Origin: Phycisphaerae bacterium
Lineage (GTDB): Bacteria > Planctomycetota > Phycisphaerae > Phycisphaerales > SM1A02
Length of the DNA: 35,804 nucleotides
Assembly (NCBI GenBank): GCA_016873275.1
Contig: VGXO01000032.1
Span: 1 to 35,804, forward strand
Direction of reading: 5' to 3'
The notes under the pieces were generated by a model. That model had not been told where the DNA came from and did no database searches. It worked only from the letters and a program-made list of their open reading frames with translations. Shown one piece after another: positions 1-7,889 of this stretch; position 1 is the stretch's first letter; every line of letters starts with the position of its first letter. Both the position numbers and the translations under genes were made by a program.

Positions 1-146
1 AGCCAGCGAGACGGAGGGGAGGTCCGACCAACGGATTGCTCGCCTCGCGCAGCGCTCGCGCACGCAACCCGTCGAAGTTGGTCCCCTCCGTCGCCTCGCT
101 GCGCGAGGCGACACCTCCCCACGGCAGCGCCGTGGGGAGGAGTTCC
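1..146. repeat. Palindromic dispersed repeat block, left-end copy
   Basis: This block matches 35486-35633 near the right end in the same orientation, with scattered substitutions and a 2-nt length difference. It contains perfect hairpins: TCGCCTCGC/GCGAGGCGA with a TGC loop (91-111), and CCTCCCCACGGC/GCCGTGGGGAGG with an AGC loop (114-140). The right-hand copy keeps the 12-bp stem of the second hairpin but has a GAA loop. No gene is supported here: reading frames cross the block but consist of Arg/Ser/Pro-rich shadow translation. Confidence 0.85.
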
Positions 147-296
147 CGAGGTCGCGAGCGTGCGATCGCGCGATCCGAAACTCCGAAACTCCGGAACTCC
201 TCCTCGACCGAGCGCCGCGACGTCGGGGAGGCGTGCACGAGAGTCAACGCCTCCCCCGCGAGTCGCCGCGCGACGAGCCGGAGAGTTCTGGAAGAC
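147..296. repeat. Degenerate hairpin repeats downstream of the NHL lipoprotein gene
   Basis: The stretch holds further diverged members of the repeat family. One is a CTCCTCGACC...GTCGGGGAG stem near 196-225. Another is a unit beginning GAGTCAACGCC at 241, which resembles the next unit beginning GACTCAACGCC at 294. The second unit runs into the 3' end of the lipoprotein gene. No protein-coding gene is seen. Confidence 0.6.
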
Positions 297-1406
297 TCAA
301 CGCCTCTCCCGCTCGCCGCGCGACGAGCGGGAGCCGGTCCGCTCACCTCGGGCGTCGCCGCCCGAGGATGCCTTCGAGCGATGGGTCGCGTCGGCGTAGA
401 GAAACTCCGGCGGATCCGGCAGCCCGCCCACGAAGACCTCCGGCTCTGCGCCGGGAGTCCGCAGGTCGAGCCGCAGGATCGCCTTCGCCTTGCGGTCGCC
501 GAGGTAGAGCCAGTCGTCGGCGATCGCGAGGCAGGAGGGAAGACCCGGTCGCGACTTCAGTCCCTCGAAGAGGTCCTTCACCGTGCCGTCCACCTCGCGC
601 ACGAACACCGACCTCGCCTCGCGGTCGCTCACGAAGATGCGCCCCGCCTCGTCGCAGAGGACCTGGATCGGCTTCTTCAAGCCATGCGAGCGGTCGAGCA
701 CGGTCTCGACGCGACGCCCCGTCGCCGCGTCGTAGGCGAGGACCGCGGGGGCATCGCGATCGACGACGAGGAGCCGACCGGTCGCGTCGAACGCGAGCCC
801 GCGCACGCAGCGGAGCCCGTCGCGCTGCTCGCCGATCGATCCGATGAAGATCCCATCGCGCGGCGGCGTCGGCGGGATCCAGTTCGCCCGGGTGCCCGCG
901 GGCGCCGGAATCGGCGCGCCCGCGACCGGCGCGTCGAGCCCGGCGTAGCGGGTCACGATGTTCCCGTCCTGGCAGCTCACGAAGACGGTGCCGTCCGGAG
1001 CGACCACCACCGCGTAGGGATGCACCCGCGCCGCGATCTCCTTGCCGAGGTCCGCGAAGGTGCCGACGAAGGGACGCCGCCCCTGCGCATCGATCGATCC
1101 GAAGCGGAGGATCGCCGGATCATCGCTCCACGCCGTCGCGACGAGGAGCGTGCCGTCCGGCAGCGCCGCCAGTCCCCGCGGATCGCGCATCTCGACGCCG
1201 GCGGGCACGCTCCGCGGTCCCGCGACGACCACCGTCGCGCCGCCCTGCTCGTCGAGCCCGATGACCGACTCGCCTCCGCCCGCGCCGTGAAGGGTGAGGA
1301 GCCACGCGGTCTCGCCCGCCGCGCCCGAGGAGGACCCCTCGCGACCGCAGGAGACGAGCGCCGCGAGGGCGAGAGGCAGCAGCAGCACCGTCATGGAGGC
1401 TCGCAT
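297..1406 (-). CDS. NHL/SMP-30-type beta-propeller lipoprotein
   Basis: The 369-residue product starts with a short charged segment, a hydrophobic stretch and a lipobox ending LVSC (Cys20), so it is a predicted lipoprotein. The body has repeated short blocks such as GLAALPDGTLLVAT, VVAPDGTVFVS, GLAFDATGRLLVVDRD and VLCDEAGRIFVSDRE, the pattern of NHL or SMP-30-like six-bladed propellers. The substrate or ligand is unknown. The start at 1406 is preceded by TACCAT only 6 nt upstream; a second ATG at 1394 is possible. The last 15-20 residues (Arg/Ser/Gly/Glu-rich) and the stop codon lie in a copy of the palindromic repeat, so the native C-terminus has probably been replaced. Divergent from the MgtC-like gene. 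Confidence 0.75.
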   Translation of the reverse strand: MRASMTVLLLPLALAALVSCGREGSSSGAAGETAWLLTLHGAGGGESVIGLDEQGGATVVVAGPRSVPAGVEMRDPRGLAALPDGTLLVATAWSDDPAILRFGSIDAQGRRPFVGTFADLGKEIAARVHPYAVVVAPDGTVFVSCQDGNIVTRYAGLDAPVAGAPIPAPAGTRANWIPPTPPRDGIFIGSIGEQRDGLRCVRGLAFDATGRLLVVDRDAPAVLAYDAATGRRVETVLDRSHGLKKPIQVLCDEAGRIFVSDREARSVFVREVDGTVKDLFEGLKSRPGLPSCLAIADDWLYLGDRKAKAILRLDLRTPGAEPEVFVGGLPDPPEFLYADATHRSKASSGGDARGERTGSRSSRGERERR

Positions 1407-1412
1407 GGGGGC

Positions 1413-1422
1413 ATGGTAACTT
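1413..1422. promoter_or_regulatory. Overlapping divergent -10-like boxes
   Basis: Minus strand TACCAT (1418-1413) lies 6 nt before the lipoprotein ATG. Plus strand TAACTT (1417-1422) lies 34 nt before the MgtC-like start. No clear -35 box is seen for either, so this is an inference from the AT-containing hexamer in GC-rich DNA. Confidence 0.35.
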
Positions 1423-1456
1423 CCGCCGAGAAGTCCTCGCCCCGCCGGACGAACCC

Positions 1457-2224
1457 ATGAGCCTGCTCGGAACGCACCTTCCCCCCGCCCTCCTCGCCTC
1501 CGGGAAGAGCGTCGCCGACCTGCTCGGCGGAACCGGCAGCGTGCCGCCCTCGAGCTACGAGCGCCTGGTCAAGCCGCTGCATGAGATCGCCAACGGCTGG
1601 CTGCTCCTCGACCTCACCCTCGGCATCGTCTTCGCCCTCGCCTGCGCGGCGGCGCTCGCGTGGCATCCGCACCGCCTCCGCACCGGTCACACCCTCGAGC
1701 GGCTCTCCGAGCGGCGGATCCTCCTCGTGATCTCCCTAATCGGCGTCCTCGTCGCGGAGCTCGTCGCGGTCGAGCCGTCGATGGCGCTCGTGATCTTCGG
1801 GATCGGCGGGCTCATCCGCTTCCGCACCGTGCTCGAGAGCCCCGAGATCACCGCGAAGGGGATCATCGTGGTGGTGATCGGTCTCGCCTGCGGGCTGAGC
1901 CTCTTCCCGCTCGCGATCTTCCTGACCGCGGCGTCGTGGCTGCTCCTCTGGTTCATCGACCGCACCGTCGGCGTGCGGCTGCGGCTCGACTTCCGCGACC
2001 ACGGTCCGAACGTCGACGCGGTGGAGCTGGCGCTGCGGGCGAACTGCGCCCACCGCGGATACCGGCTGCTCTCGCTCACCGAGCAGCGCGAGGGGCGCCG
2101 CCTCGAGGTCGAGCTGATGGCGCCGGTCCATCGCTCGCCGGAGACGGTGGTCGCCGACGTGCGCAGCATGCTGCCCCCCGAGCACCAGGACTCGCGGATC
2201 ACCACCCGCGAGCGGACGATCTGA
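1457..2224 (+). CDS. MgtC/DUF4956-like multi-helix membrane protein
   Basis: The 255-residue product has an N-terminal soluble segment, then about four hydrophobic helices (roughly residues 47-68, 87-106, 108-116 running into a loop, and 135-170). It ends in a soluble alpha/beta domain of about 80 residues. The loop GIGGLIRFRTVLESPEITAKG resembles the conserved G-x-IRFR segment of DUF4956 and MgtC/SapB-type proteins, whose biochemical role is poorly defined. The C-terminal soluble domain recalls the ACT-like cytoplasmic domain of some MgtC proteins, but that is only an impression. It is followed after 4 bp by a thioredoxin-like gene and is probably co-transcribed with it. Family assignment is moderate; no transport substrate can be read from the sequence. 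Confidence 0.65.
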   Translation: MSLLGTHLPPALLASGKSVADLLGGTGSVPPSSYERLVKPLHEIANGWLLLDLTLGIVFALACAAALAWHPHRLRTGHTLERLSERRILLVISLIGVLVAELVAVEPSMALVIFGIGGLIRFRTVLESPEITAKGIIVVVIGLACGLSLFPLAIFLTAASWLLLWFIDRTVGVRLRLDFRDHGPNVDAVELALRANCAHRGYRLLSLTEQREGRRLEVELMAPVHRSPETVVADVRSMLPPEHQDSRITTRERTI

Positions 2225-2228
2225 CGCG

Positions 2229-2807
2229 ATGCCCGGGACGCCCTCCCTCGATGCCACGTTCCTCTCGGAGAAGTTCGAGGCGGCGCTCGACTGGGACGCC
2301 TACCTCGCGACCGACACGGACCGCGCGACCCGCTGGCGCGAGGTGCTCGACCGCACCGCGCTGACCGCGGCGCAGCAGGCGCTGCTCGCGGGCTTCTCCC
2401 GGGAGATGCACGTCCTCGTCCTCTCCGGGATCTGGTGCGGCGACTGCATCCAGCAGGGTCCGATGCTGGAGCGGATCGCCCGCGGCAGCCCGCGGATCCG
2501 CCTGCGGTACCTCGACCGCGACGAGCACGCCGACCTCTCGAACCTCGTCCGCCTCAACGGCGGGCAGCGGGTGCCGACGGTGCTCCTGCTCGCCGAGGAC
2601 TTCGAGCTCGCCGGGCTCTACGGGGACCGCACGCTCTCCCGCTACCGCGCGCTCGGCGCGCGGACGCTTGGTCCCGCCTGCCCGATGCCCACGCCGCTCC
2701 CGCCAGACGAGGCGGCGACCACGCTGGAGGAATGGCTCGACGAGTTCGAGCGCTGCCAGTGGATGCTGCGGCTCTCCGCGCGGCTTCGGCACCGCCACGG
2801 GGACTAG
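2229..2807 (+). CDS. Thioredoxin-family protein with WCGDC active site
   Basis: The 192-residue product has a redox motif W69-C70-G-D-C73 in a typical strand-helix context, preceded by the hydrophobic strand MHVLVLSGI. A cis-proline candidate, P116 in RVPTV, follows at about the right distance. There is no signal peptide, so it is probably cytosolic. The family is the thioredoxin-like group with CGDC-type motifs (Thioredoxin_9-like); such proteins act as thiol-disulfide reductases, but the partner is unknown. The 60-residue N-terminal helical extension and the C-terminal helical tail (EEWLDEFERCQWMLRLSARL) are outside the core fold. It lies 4 bp after the MgtC-like gene, suggesting an operon. 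Confidence 0.75.
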   Translation: MPGTPSLDATFLSEKFEAALDWDAYLATDTDRATRWREVLDRTALTAAQQALLAGFSREMHVLVLSGIWCGDCIQQGPMLERIARGSPRIRLRYLDRDEHADLSNLVRLNGGQRVPTVLLLAEDFELAGLYGDRTLSRYRALGARTLGPACPMPTPLPPDEAATTLEEWLDEFERCQWMLRLSARLRHRHGD

Positions 2808-2837
2808 CGCCTCCCCGAACCTCCGGGATCGATCGGT

Positions 2838-4715
2838 CTACTTCGACGTCCAGTTCGCGAGGAGCCGCGCGAGGTCGGCGCCCCCCACCTCCCCGTCGAG
2901 GTCGAGGTCGGCGGTGCTTCCCGACGCTCCCCACGCCGCGAGGATCATCGCGAGGTCCGCCCCGCCGACCACGCCGTCCCCGTCGAGGTCCCCGCACGCG
3001 ACGACCGAGCGGAGCCAGAAGAGCTCGACGTCCGCAGCACCGAGCTCGCCGTCGCCATCGAGGTCGAGCATCTCCCGACCCGGCACGAGCGGTCCACGTC
3101 CCCACGCGACGAACTGGGTCCAGTCCGACCCATCGACCACGCCGTCTCCGCCGACGTCGCCGAGGCGCGAGGGCGGATAGGCGGTCCAGAGCTGTCCGGC
3201 GGGAAGGTCGCGCAGCGTCCGCACCGGACCGCCGGCGGGCCAGCGGATCGTCGCCTCGTCGATCGACTCCGCGTCGCCGATCCCGACGTGGAGCCACGGC
3301 TCGTTCTGCCCGAGGTAGTTGTTCCCGCCGACGAGCACCTCCGCCCACTGCGTGACCTCGCCGACCCGCACCGTCGCGCTCGCGCCCACCGCGAGGCGGT
3401 TCGGTCCCTCGCCCACCACGCGAAGGCGGAAGGACCGCCGTCGGCTGCCCTCGTGGTTGATGTACACCCGCACGTTGCCGGAGTGGTTGTTCTGGACGAG
3501 GTCGAGGTCGCCGTCCGCGTCGAGGTCGCCGACGATCGAGACGTAGGAGACACCCGCGGTGCCCGCGAGCGCCGCCATCATCGTCACGTCCTGCATCGGC
3601 GGCGCCTCGCGCTGGCGGTAGAGCGTGTTCGGCGCGAACTGGTTGTTCACGTAGAGGTCGAGTCGTCCGTCGTTGTCGAAGTCCCAGAAGATGGACGCCC
3701 AGCTCAGGACGTGATGGGCGATCCCCCACGCCTGCTGCGCCTCGACGAAGGTGCCGTCGCCTTGGTTGAGCAGCAGCGGATTCGCCCCCATCAGCGGCGG
3801 GACCGGGTCCGCGATGTTGGTGAGGTAGAAGTCGGGGAAGCCATTGCGGTCGAGGTCGCCCGCGGCGATCCCCATCGAGAAGAGGCTCACGTCCGCGCCG
3901 GACCCCGCGCCGGCCTCGACGAGCACGCCGTCGTCGTTCCGCCAGAGCTGGTTGGGTCCGAGGAAGGGGCCGCGGTCGTTGCTGAGGTAGAGGTCCGGCC
4001 AGCCGTCGAGGTCGAGGTCGCTCCAGACGCTCTGCAGGCTCGGACGGGTGCTCTCGAGGTCCGAGCCAGGCGCGACCCGCTCGAAGGTGCCGTCGCCGCG
4101 GTTGCGGTAGAGGCGGTTGCGGGTCTGGTCGACGTTCCCCGGCACCACGTAGTTGCAGAGATAGAGGTCGAGCCAGCCGTCGCCGTCGAAGTCCGCGACC
4201 GAGGCGCCCTTCGTCGGGAGCACGTGCCGCAGACCCGCGGCAAGGGAGACGTCCACGAACTGCCACGGCGCGACCTGCCGAACCAGGCGGTTGCCGCCAC
4301 CCATGTACTGACCGAGGAAGAGGTCCATCGCGCCATCGGCGTCATAGTCGAAGGCGAGGACGACGCTCGCCGAGGTGAGCTGCGGAATGCCGCTTCCCCA
4401 GCTTCGGTTGGTGAAGTGCCCGGTGCCGTCGTTCTCGAAGAGACCGACGAGCCCGTTCGCGCCGCCAAGGAGGACGAGGTCGAGGTCGAGATCGCCGTCC
4501 ATGTCGATCATCGACATCCCGAAGCCGGAGTACCCGCTCGAGGGCGGATAGCCCTGCACGAGATACTGGACGCCGCGCTGGACCGCCTCGGAGGTGAAGG
4601 GAAGGATCTCCGCGGTCGCCCGCCCGCCCCACTCGGCGGCGCCAAGCGCGACGATCACCGTGGCGCGCGGAGCCCGCCCGATGGCTCGAAGGAAGATGGA
4701 CGACGCCGCCGTCAC
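2838..4715 (-). CDS. Secreted FG-GAP/VCBS repeat protein with ASPIC/UnbV and dockerin-like tail
   Basis: The product is 625 residues from the GTG at 4715. That start is chosen because AGGGAGG (4722-4728) sits 6 nt upstream, a promoter-like pair lies just beyond it, and the N-terminus then looks like a signal peptide. An ATG at 4820 in frame would overlap the divergent gene. Seven FG-GAP/VCBS-type repeats follow, each with a D-x-D-x-D-G-x-x-D-L calcium loop (for example DYDADGAMDLFLG, DFDGDGWLDLYL, DFDNDGRLDLYV). Then comes an ASPIC/UnbV-like domain (about 420-512, with ATIRWPAGG). The tail (about 514-625) has four dockerin-like loops such as GDLDGDGVVGGADL. Likely exported and calcium-stabilised; a surface or adhesive role is inferred from the family, and the partner of the dockerin-like tail is unknown. 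Confidence 0.85.
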   Translation of the reverse strand: MTAASSIFLRAIGRAPRATVIVALGAAEWGGRATAEILPFTSEAVQRGVQYLVQGYPPSSGYSGFGMSMIDMDGDLDLDLVLLGGANGLVGLFENDGTGHFTNRSWGSGIPQLTSASVVLAFDYDADGAMDLFLGQYMGGGNRLVRQVAPWQFVDVSLAAGLRHVLPTKGASVADFDGDGWLDLYLCNYVVPGNVDQTRNRLYRNRGDGTFERVAPGSDLESTRPSLQSVWSDLDLDGWPDLYLSNDRGPFLGPNQLWRNDDGVLVEAGAGSGADVSLFSMGIAAGDLDRNGFPDFYLTNIADPVPPLMGANPLLLNQGDGTFVEAQQAWGIAHHVLSWASIFWDFDNDGRLDLYVNNQFAPNTLYRQREAPPMQDVTMMAALAGTAGVSYVSIVGDLDADGDLDLVQNNHSGNVRVYINHEGSRRRSFRLRVVGEGPNRLAVGASATVRVGEVTQWAEVLVGGNNYLGQNEPWLHVGIGDAESIDEATIRWPAGGPVRTLRDLPAGQLWTAYPPSRLGDVGGDGVVDGSDWTQFVAWGRGPLVPGREMLDLDGDGELGAADVELFWLRSVVACGDLDGDGVVGGADLAMILAAWGASGSTADLDLDGEVGGADLARLLANWTSK

Positions 4716-4732
4716 GCTCGACCTCCCTGCGG

Positions 4733-4760
4733 AACCTACCCTGCGAGTCGGATTGATCAA
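4733..4760 (-). promoter_or_regulatory. Promoter-like TTGATC-16-TAGGTT before the FG-GAP gene
   Basis: On the minus strand, TTGATC (4760-4755) and TAGGTT (4738-4733) are separated by 16 bp, with the Shine-Dalgarno AGGGAGG and GTG start just downstream. This geometry fits a housekeeping sigma promoter. TTGATCAA (4753-4760) is itself palindromic. Confidence 0.5.
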
Positions 4761-4785
4761 CGGTCCGTCCGCTTCCAGACGCGAA

Positions 4786-6267
4786 ATGCCCTCCCGGACG
4801 CTGAGATTCCTTGCGGTCATCCCCCTGCTGACCGCCCTGCATGCGGCGCCGGGCGGACTGGATCCGCCCCGACCTGCGGCGGATGGGTCGCCCCCGTCCC
4901 CTGCCGCCCCCGCCGCGGGCACCGAGTCCGCAGGTCTCGACGAGCTGCTGCGTGCCGGAGGCTGGTGCCGCCGCGCGGTCGCCGCGATGCGGCTCGAGTC
5001 CGCGCCGGAGGCGGTGGCTGCGCCGCGGCTGGCGCGGCTCCTCGGCGATCCCGCGTGGCAAGTGCGGGCGTTCGCGGTGGCGGTCATCGCCCGCCGCCGC
5101 CTCGACCTCGACGTCGCCGCGCTCCTCGCGGAGGAGGCGGAGCCGCGGGTCATCCGCGCGATGCTGCGCTCGCGGGTCTCCTACGACGCGGCGCGGCTTC
5201 ATCGCGGAGTCGAGCGGCTCCTTCGCTCGGGCGCGAGCGCCGACCGCCTCCTCGGGATCGAGCTCGCGCTTGCCTCCGGCGACGAGGCGCTCCGCAAGGA
5301 CGCGGAGGACGCCTTCGTCTCGGTGGTGATGCGGCTCGACGCGGTCGAGGGCGGCACGCTCTCGCCGCGGCTCGCGGCGATCTCGAACGCCCCCGACCTG
5401 CGACGCGACTGGCGCTGGCGCACCTGGGTCCGCAAGCACCGCGGGAACCTCGGGCTCCATGGGGCGTTCCTCGTCCCCGCGGGCGCGGAGGATCCCGGCT
5501 GGGCGACGCTTCCGCCGAACGCGGTCGCCACGCTCTCCGAGCGGGAGTTCCTGCGGCTCGTCGACTACCTGCGCGAGCTCGCCCTCTCTCCGCTTGATCT
5601 CGGGCTCGCGATCGACGCGACCGCGAGCATGAGCGGCGAGCTCGCCGAGGTGCAGGGCGGGCTCGACGACCTGATGCTCTTCCTCGGGGACGCGACCGCC
5701 GGGATCCGCGTGGGCCTCGTCGCCTACCGCGATCGGCAGGACCGCTTCGAGGTCGTCGCCCTCGACCTCACCCCCTCGATCCCCGAGGCGCGGCGCTGGC
5801 TCTGGCAGCTGAGCGCCGAAGGGGGCGGCGATCATCCCGAGTCGGTGCTGCCGGCGCTGCGGGCGCTCCTCGGCGACCTCTCATGGGGTCCCGATCGCCG
5901 GCGGGTCGCGATCCTCGTGGGCGACGCGCCGCCGCATCCGGGCTTCGGAGCCGCCTGCGTCGAGCTTGCCCGCCGCGCGGCGGCGGATGGTCGCGTGGTG
6001 CACGTCATCTCGGCGGCGCCGCCGCGACCCGAGGAGCAGGATGACGATGACGAGGACGCGGCGGACGCCACGCCGCGACCACGCCGCGACGATCGGCGCG
6101 GACCGCCCGAGCACTTCCCGGAGATCGCGGAGGCCGGCGGCGGGCGGCTCGTCGAGCTCGCCGATGGCGACTCGCTCGTCGCGGAGCTCGTGGGACTCTC
6201 GGTCGGCGGCGGCTTCGACGAGGCGATCCGCGGCTTCTTCGACGCCTACCTCGCGGTCTGCCGCTGA
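4786..6267 (+). CDS. Exported VWA-domain protein with HEAT-like N-terminus
   Basis: The start at 4786 gives 493 residues beginning with a signal peptide (MPSRTLRFLAVIPLLTALHAA). Residues about 60-170 are helical repeats of HEAT-like character (LARLLGDPAWQVRAFAVAVI, LRSRVSYDAARLHRGVERLL). A von Willebrand factor A domain occupies about 270-460, with the metal-site motif D277-A-T279-A-S281-M and the later GLVAYRDR and VAILVGDAPPH strands. An acidic linker (EEQDDDDEDAAD) and an Arg-rich patch follow near 420-440. VWA proteins bind ligands through a Mg2+ ion; the ligand here is unknown. It is divergent from the FG-GAP gene. Its last 22 bp overlap convergently with the 3' end of obgE. No strong Shine-Dalgarno is visible. 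Confidence 0.75.
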   Translation: MPSRTLRFLAVIPLLTALHAAPGGLDPPRPAADGSPPSPAAPAAGTESAGLDELLRAGGWCRRAVAAMRLESAPEAVAAPRLARLLGDPAWQVRAFAVAVIARRRLDLDVAALLAEEAEPRVIRAMLRSRVSYDAARLHRGVERLLRSGASADRLLGIELALASGDEALRKDAEDAFVSVVMRLDAVEGGTLSPRLAAISNAPDLRRDWRWRTWVRKHRGNLGLHGAFLVPAGAEDPGWATLPPNAVATLSEREFLRLVDYLRELALSPLDLGLAIDATASMSGELAEVQGGLDDLMLFLGDATAGIRVGLVAYRDRQDRFEVVALDLTPSIPEARRWLWQLSAEGGGDHPESVLPALRALLGDLSWGPDRRRVAILVGDAPPHPGFGAACVELARRAAADGRVVHVISAAPPRPEEQDDDDEDAADATPRPRRDDRRGPPEHFPEIAEAGGGRLVELADGDSLVAELVGLSVGGGFDEAIRGFFDAYLAVCR

Positions 6268-7325
6268 TCGGGGGGATCCGCGGAGGTCCAGCCGGGCATG
6301 TCGGCGGACTTGGGTCGCTGCTGTTCCACCAGCCGCCACGCCGCCTCGAGGAGTGCGGGCACGCCCTCGCCGGTCGCGCCGCTCGTCGCGAACGCATCGA
6401 CGCCGAGACGGCGATCGAACGCCGCCGCGAGCTCGGCGAGGCGAGGCGCCCGCTCGTCCTCGGCGAGCAGGTCGATCTTGTTGAGGACGAGGATCTCCGG
6501 CTTCGCCCCGAGCGCCGGCGCGAACGCCTCGAGCTCGCCGCGGACGACCCGGTGGTCCTCGAGCGGATCGCGTCCGTCGAGGGGCGCCACGTCGACGAGA
6601 TGAATCAGGACGCCCGTCCGCTCGACGTGCCGCAGGAAGTCATGCCCGAGCCCGGCGCCCTCTGCGGCGCCCTCGACGAGCCCCGGGATGTCCGCGACGA
6701 GCAGGCGCCGATCGCCGGGCAGCTCGGCGAGCCCGAGCTGCGGCGAGAGCGTGGTGAACGGATAGTCGGCGACCTTCGGGGTCGCCCGGCTGATCGCCCG
6801 CAGGAACGTGCTCTTCCCCGCATTGGGCAGCCCGACGAGTCCGGCGTCCGCGAGGAGCTTCAGCTCAAGCCGAAGCCGCCGCTCGATCGCCGGCTCGCCG
6901 GGGGTCGTCTTCACCGGTGCCTGCTGGATCGAGGTCTTGAAGTGGTCGTTCCCGAGACCGCCCCGCCCGCCCGCGGCGATGACGATCGACTCCCCCGCGC
7001 GGGTGAGGTCGGCGACGAGCTCCTCGGTCTCGGCGTCGTAGATCAGGCAGCCGACCGGCACCGGGATTCGGCAGGAAGCTCCATCCGCTCCATGGCGGTG
7101 ACTGCCGCCGCCCCGCTCGCCATCCTCCGCGGCGAAGCGCCGACGATGGACGAAGCCCTGCAGCGTGTCGAGATGGGGATCCGCGACGATGACGACATCC
7201 CCGCCACGACCGCCGTCGCCGCCGTCGGGACCACCCTTCGGCACGAACTTCTCGCGGCGGAAGCTGCTCTTGCCATCGCCCCCCTTGCCGGAGCGGATGA
7301 CGATGTCGGCTTGATCGATGAACAT
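6246..7325 (-). CDS. obgE: Obg-family GTPase (ribosome-associated)
   Basis: The 359-residue product has the full Obg architecture. The Gly-rich Obg fold (1-158) contains KGGPDGGDGGRGGDVV. The G domain has G1 GLPNAGKS (165-172), the ADYPFTT switch, G3 DIPG (212-215), G4 NKID (282-285) and a G5-like ATSG near 312. Obg proteins bind the large ribosomal subunit and act in 50S maturation and stress signalling in the cytosol. No C-terminal OCT domain is present, only a short hydrophilic tail. GAGG lies 5 nt before the ATG. It follows rpmA by 153 bp on the same strand, the usual rpmA-obg order. Its 3' end overlaps the convergent VWA gene by 22 bp. Confidence 0.97.
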   Translation of the reverse strand: MFIDQADIVIRSGKGGDGKSSFRREKFVPKGGPDGGDGGRGGDVVIVADPHLDTLQGFVHRRRFAAEDGERGGGSHRHGADGASCRIPVPVGCLIYDAETEELVADLTRAGESIVIAAGGRGGLGNDHFKTSIQQAPVKTTPGEPAIERRLRLELKLLADAGLVGLPNAGKSTFLRAISRATPKVADYPFTTLSPQLGLAELPGDRRLLVADIPGLVEGAAEGAGLGHDFLRHVERTGVLIHLVDVAPLDGRDPLEDHRVVRGELEAFAPALGAKPEILVLNKIDLLAEDERAPRLAELAAAFDRRLGVDAFATSGATGEGVPALLEAAWRLVEQQRPKSADMPGWTSADPPDQRQTAR

Positions 7326-7478
7326 GACGGCCTCGCCGAGCAGGAAACGACTGAAGAATCGGCGGGCGGTCGAGCTCGAGCGTCGCAGGCCCTTCGACCG
7401 CGGGGACGCCCGCGGCAGCCGCGCGGCTCAGTCCCTCGTGCCGGTCAGACCCGAGTGCAGGTCAGTCCCGGCGGCGGC

Positions 7479-7754
7479 TCATCCCTTGGTGCAGGTCATT
7501 CGGGGAATCGACGGATCCGAGGGGATCACGTCGACGGTCCGACCGCGGAAGCGGACCTCGCCCGCGGCGAGCGCCATGAGCGAGTCATCCTTCGCCCGCA
7601 TCACCAGATAGCCGGGGCGAAAGGGCGTCCCGCACTGCTTGACGATGATCGAGCCCGCCTTCGCGATCTCCCCGCCGTAGAGCTTGATCCCGCGGAACTG
7701 CGCGTTCGAGTCGCGACCGTTCTTGGTGGAGCCCTGACCCTTCTTGTGCGCCAC
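7479..7754 (-). CDS. rpmA: 50S ribosomal protein L27
   Basis: The product starts at the GTG at 7754 and gives (M)[18 protein letters not shown]..., the nearly invariant L27 N-terminus that reaches the peptidyl-transferase centre. It continues with [20 protein letters not shown] and FRPGYLV. Length is 91 residues, normal for the family. GGAGA about 7 nt upstream of the GTG supports this start over a longer frame beginning at 7790, which would add twelve residues unlike L27. The C-terminal segment ([18 protein letters not shown]) is less conserved. rplU (L21), which normally precedes rpmA, is absent; a conserved secreted-protein gene lies upstream instead. Downstream is obgE. Confidence 0.95.
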   Translation of the reverse strand: MAHKKGQGSTKNGRDSNAQFRGIKLYGGEIAKAGSIIVKQCGTPFRPGYLVMRAKDDSLMALAAGEVRFRGRTVDVIPSDPSIPRMTCTKG

Positions 7755-7840
7755 GACGACTCTCCGAGGGGGACCTCCGCGGACGGGCATGGAAGCCCTC
7801 GCGGTCGCCCCGGACCGACAGGGTCCCGAGCGAGCCCCGC

Positions 7841-7846
7841 ATGATA
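7841..7846 (-). promoter_or_regulatory. -10-like TATCAT upstream of rpmA
   Basis: TATCAT on the minus strand, in the context GGTATCATG, lies 86 nt before the rpmA GTG. It suggests that rpmA-obgE has its own promoter in the 135-bp gap. No clear -35 box is seen. Confidence 0.35.
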
Positions 7847-7889
7847 CCGCGAGCCCTGCTGGAATCCAGCCCCGGAGGAACGTGGGAGG

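Noticed and set aside
36-1460. 474-residue plus-strand frame at the left end
   Set aside because: It runs antisense to the NHL lipoprotein gene and through palindromic repeats; no known motif or start signal.
4716-5153. N-terminal extension of the FG-GAP protein to 5153 or 4820
   Set aside because: It would overlap the divergent VWA gene and has no export signal or homology; the GTG at 4715 has a strong Shine-Dalgarno and promoter.
3288-5597. Long plus-strand reading frame opposite the FG-GAP gene
   Set aside because: Its composition is Arg/Glu/Val-rich shadow translation with no domain, while the minus strand carries recognisable FG-GAP, ASPIC/UnbV and dockerin-like motifs. High GC keeps antisense frames open.
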